DNA of 6,906 nucleotides from an uncultured Burkholderiales bacterium (GTDB taxonomy: Bacteria > Pseudomonadota > Gammaproteobacteria > Burkholderiales > Burkholderiaceae_E), in the NCBI GenBank assembly GCA_903923345.1, contig CAIXXI010000273.1, positions 1 through 6,906 on the forward strand, written 5' to 3'. Shown here one piece after another: positions 5,456-6,906 of this stretch. Both the position numbers and the translations under genes were made by a program. Within the stretch, counting starts at the first letter, position 1. Each line of letters starts with the position of its first letter. A model generated the notes under the pieces. It saw only the letters and a program-made list of their open reading frames with translations, did not search any database and was not told the DNA's origin.

Positions 5456-6906
5456 GTGCCCCAATCCCGACTCAACCGCCTGTTGCCCCATTCTTTGGGG
5501 TTGCGGGTCTTTTCGCTTTACGCACTGAGCCTGGTCCTGACGGTTGCGGTCGGATTGGGCGCGTTCTACCGATTGCAGTTCTCCCGTCACATCGAGGACG
5601 CCGAAGTCTCAGCCTCGATGCTCTCGCAGGTGCTGGTGCAGACCATCGCCGACAGTGCCGTCATCGGTGATTACGACACCATCAACAAGACCCTGCGCAA
5701 GACGCTCACCCGATCGCCGTTTGCGTCGGCCGCCTACATCGACCTCAAGGGTGGCGCGATCCGCATCGACAGCGTGCGCAATCCGAAGCTGGGGCGGGCG
5801 CCCGAATGGCTGGCCAGGCGAGTCGGTCGGGATCTGGAGCCCCTCAATACGGTCATCTCCGTCGGCGGTCGCGACTACGGTGTCTTGCGGCTGAACTTTG
5901 CCGCCGACCAGGTCGCTGCCGAGGTCTGGGATCTGATGCGGGGTGCGTTGCTGCTGGCGCTGTCGGGCCTGACCTTCGGCCTGCTCATCATCGGTTTGCC
6001 GATGCTGAGGTGGCTGCGCAACCTCAAGCGAATCGGTGCCTTCGAGGCCGAGATTCGCGAGGGCCGGATCGACCCGAACCAGGTGATCGATGCCGATGCG
6101 CCGATCGAGATCCGGCGCGCCTTCGACGTGCTCAGCCGAACGGCAGCCAGCCTGCATGCCCAGCGCGAGAAGGCCGACATCACGCTGCAGGCGGTGGCTG
6201 ACGGAGTGCTCACTCTCGATAAAAACGGGCTGGTGGTCTATGCCAACCCGGCTGCCAGTGCCATGCTGGGTCGTTCTCCGAACGCACTGCTGGGTGCTTC
6301 ACTCGAGGAGGTCCTGCCGGGTGCGGTGCAGGCTGATGGATTTGAAAAAGGCTGGCGCAATCGCCGGGTCGAGCTGGCCGAACCGCTTGAGCCCGGTGCT
6401 GTGCAGTCGGATCCGACGCAAGGCGCAGCGCCCCTGGCCGGGATGACCGGGCGGGTGCTTGACACCAGCCTTGCCCCGATCGTCGCGGGCGAGGGGCAGT
6501 CTGCCGGTTTTGTGCTTGCCTGCCACGACATCACCGATGCGCACCGCCTCGACCTGCGGCTGCGCGATGAATTTGCCAAGAGCGAGCGGGCGATCGAGTC
6601 ACTTCGAGCCATGGCGCAACGTATGTTGCCGGCCTCCCGTCGCGAGAGCTTCAAGCAGGAGGGGGACCTGGCGGTGCTGTCCGAGGCACTGTCCGAGCTC
6701 ATTCGTGAACGCGAGTCCGGTCGCAGCAAGCTGGTGCGAGCCAAGCTCGATGCCGAGGCGTCCAACCGTGCCAAGAGCGAGTTCCTGGCCAATATGAGCC
6801 ACGAGATCCGGACCCCGATGAATGCCATCCTGGGGTTGAGCGAACTGGTGCTGAGCACCCCGCTGATGCCCCATCAGCGTGAGCATCTGCGGCTGGTGAA
6901 GGCGTC
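5456..6906 (+). CDS. Membrane sensor histidine kinase with PAS domain (3' end outside window)
   Basis: The first 483 residues of a transmembrane sensor kinase are visible. TM1 is at about 16-38 (LGLRVFSLYALSLVLTVAVG), a periplasmic sensor region of about 125 residues at 39-162, and TM2 at about 163-187. A HAMP-like linker follows (188-238), then a PAS domain (about 240-360, from ADITLQAVADGVLTLDKNG to ACHDITDAHR). A charged, probably coiled-coil helix spans about 364-440. The HisKA H-box FLANMSHEIRTPMN begins at 443, with phosphoacceptor His449. The H-box style is that of hybrid kinases, so receiver or Hpt domains may follow beyond the window; that is inference. The frame is open from GTG 5456, one base after the binding-protein stop, implying translational coupling. 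An in-frame ATG at 5405 would overlap that gene by 50 bases and add 17 non-hydrophobic residues, and is less likely. The PAS domain carries a Gly/Ala/Pro-rich insertion near 310-332. Confidence 0.92.
   Translation, partial: MPQSRLNRLLPHSLGLRVFSLYALSLVLTVAVGLGAFYRLQFSRHIEDAEVSASMLSQVLVQTIADSAVIGDYDTINKTLRKTLTRSPFASAAYIDLKGGAIRIDSVRNPKLGRAPEWLARRVGRDLEPLNTVISVGGRDYGVLRLNFAADQVAAEVWDLMRGALLLALSGLTFGLLIIGLPMLRWLRNLKRIGAFEAEIREGRIDPNQVIDADAPIEIRRAFDVLSRTAASLHAQREKADITLQAVADGVLTLDKNGLVVYANPAASAMLGRSPNALLGASLEEVLPGAVQADGFEKGWRNRRVELAEPLEPGAVQSDPTQGAAPLAGMTGRVLDTSLAPIVAGEGQSAGFVLACHDITDAHRLDLRLRDEFAKSERAIESLRAMAQRMLPASRRESFKQEGDLAVLSEALSELIRERESGRSKLVRAKLDAEASNRAKSEFLANMSHEIRTPMNAILGLSELVLSTPLMPHQREHLRLVKA
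5476..5506 (+). other. Possible mRNA stem-loop at the kinase start
   Basis: CCCCA (5486-5490) and TGGGG (5496-5500) form a perfect 5 bp stem with a 5-base loop, and CCGC (5476-5479) can pair with GCGG (5503-5506) outside it across an asymmetric bulge. It begins 20 bases after the GTG start of the kinase and is followed by a T-rich stretch with TTTT at 5510-5513. It could limit read-through or translation of the kinase relative to the binding protein, but it also lies inside coding sequence and may be chance. Confidence 0.3.

Noticed and set aside
5609..6858. Minus-strand open frames opposite the kinase gene
   Set aside because: Shadow frames with no motif, opposite a continuous plus-strand kinase reading frame that carries the TM, PAS and H-box signatures.

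Overview
The window is GC-rich, gene-dense bacterial DNA. Gene families and codon use fit a betaproteobacterium, probably of the Burkholderiales or a neighbouring order. The basis is an extracytoplasmic Bug/TctC-type solute receptor, a PduO-type adenosyltransferase with a beta-proteobacterial style N-terminus, and a cyanase. This placement is an inference from families, not from a marker gene. No tRNA, rRNA, insertion sequence, CRISPR array or phage gene was seen.

Layout, left to right. (1) A complete cyanase gene (cynS, +) ends in a hairpin terminator that lies inside the 3' end of the next, convergent gene. (2) Two minus-strand genes follow: a cob(I)alamin adenosyltransferase and, upstream of it, a 2-hydroxychromene-2-carboxylate isomerase/DsbA-like (kappa-GST fold) protein. 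(3) Divergent from the isomerase, only about 50 bp away, is a two-dinucleotide-domain FAD/NAD(P) oxidoreductase of flavin-monooxygenase type (+). (4) Its 3' end overlaps by 14 bp the convergent gene for an orphan Bug-family periplasmic solute-binding protein (-). (5) After a divergent intergenic region of roughly 190 bp come a PhnD-like periplasmic binding protein and, one base after its stop codon, a membrane sensor histidine kinase (HAMP-like linker, PAS, HisKA) that runs off the right end.

How the genes may work together. Cyanase and the adenosyltransferase are stand-alone metabolic enzymes. The divergent isomerase/oxidoreductase pair looks like catabolic enzymes, possibly for an aromatic or cyclic substrate, but the substrate cannot be read from sequence. 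The most interesting unit is the binding protein plus sensor kinase at the right end. No ABC permease or ATPase gene lies between them, the binding protein lacks the Ser-Thr-Ser-Gly anion-binding loop usual in PhnD relatives, and the kinase start is tightly coupled to it. This suggests a periplasmic ligand-sensing module in which the binding protein presents a ligand to the kinase, rather than a phosphonate uptake system. No gene in the window is visibly broken; the kinase is cut only by the window edge.
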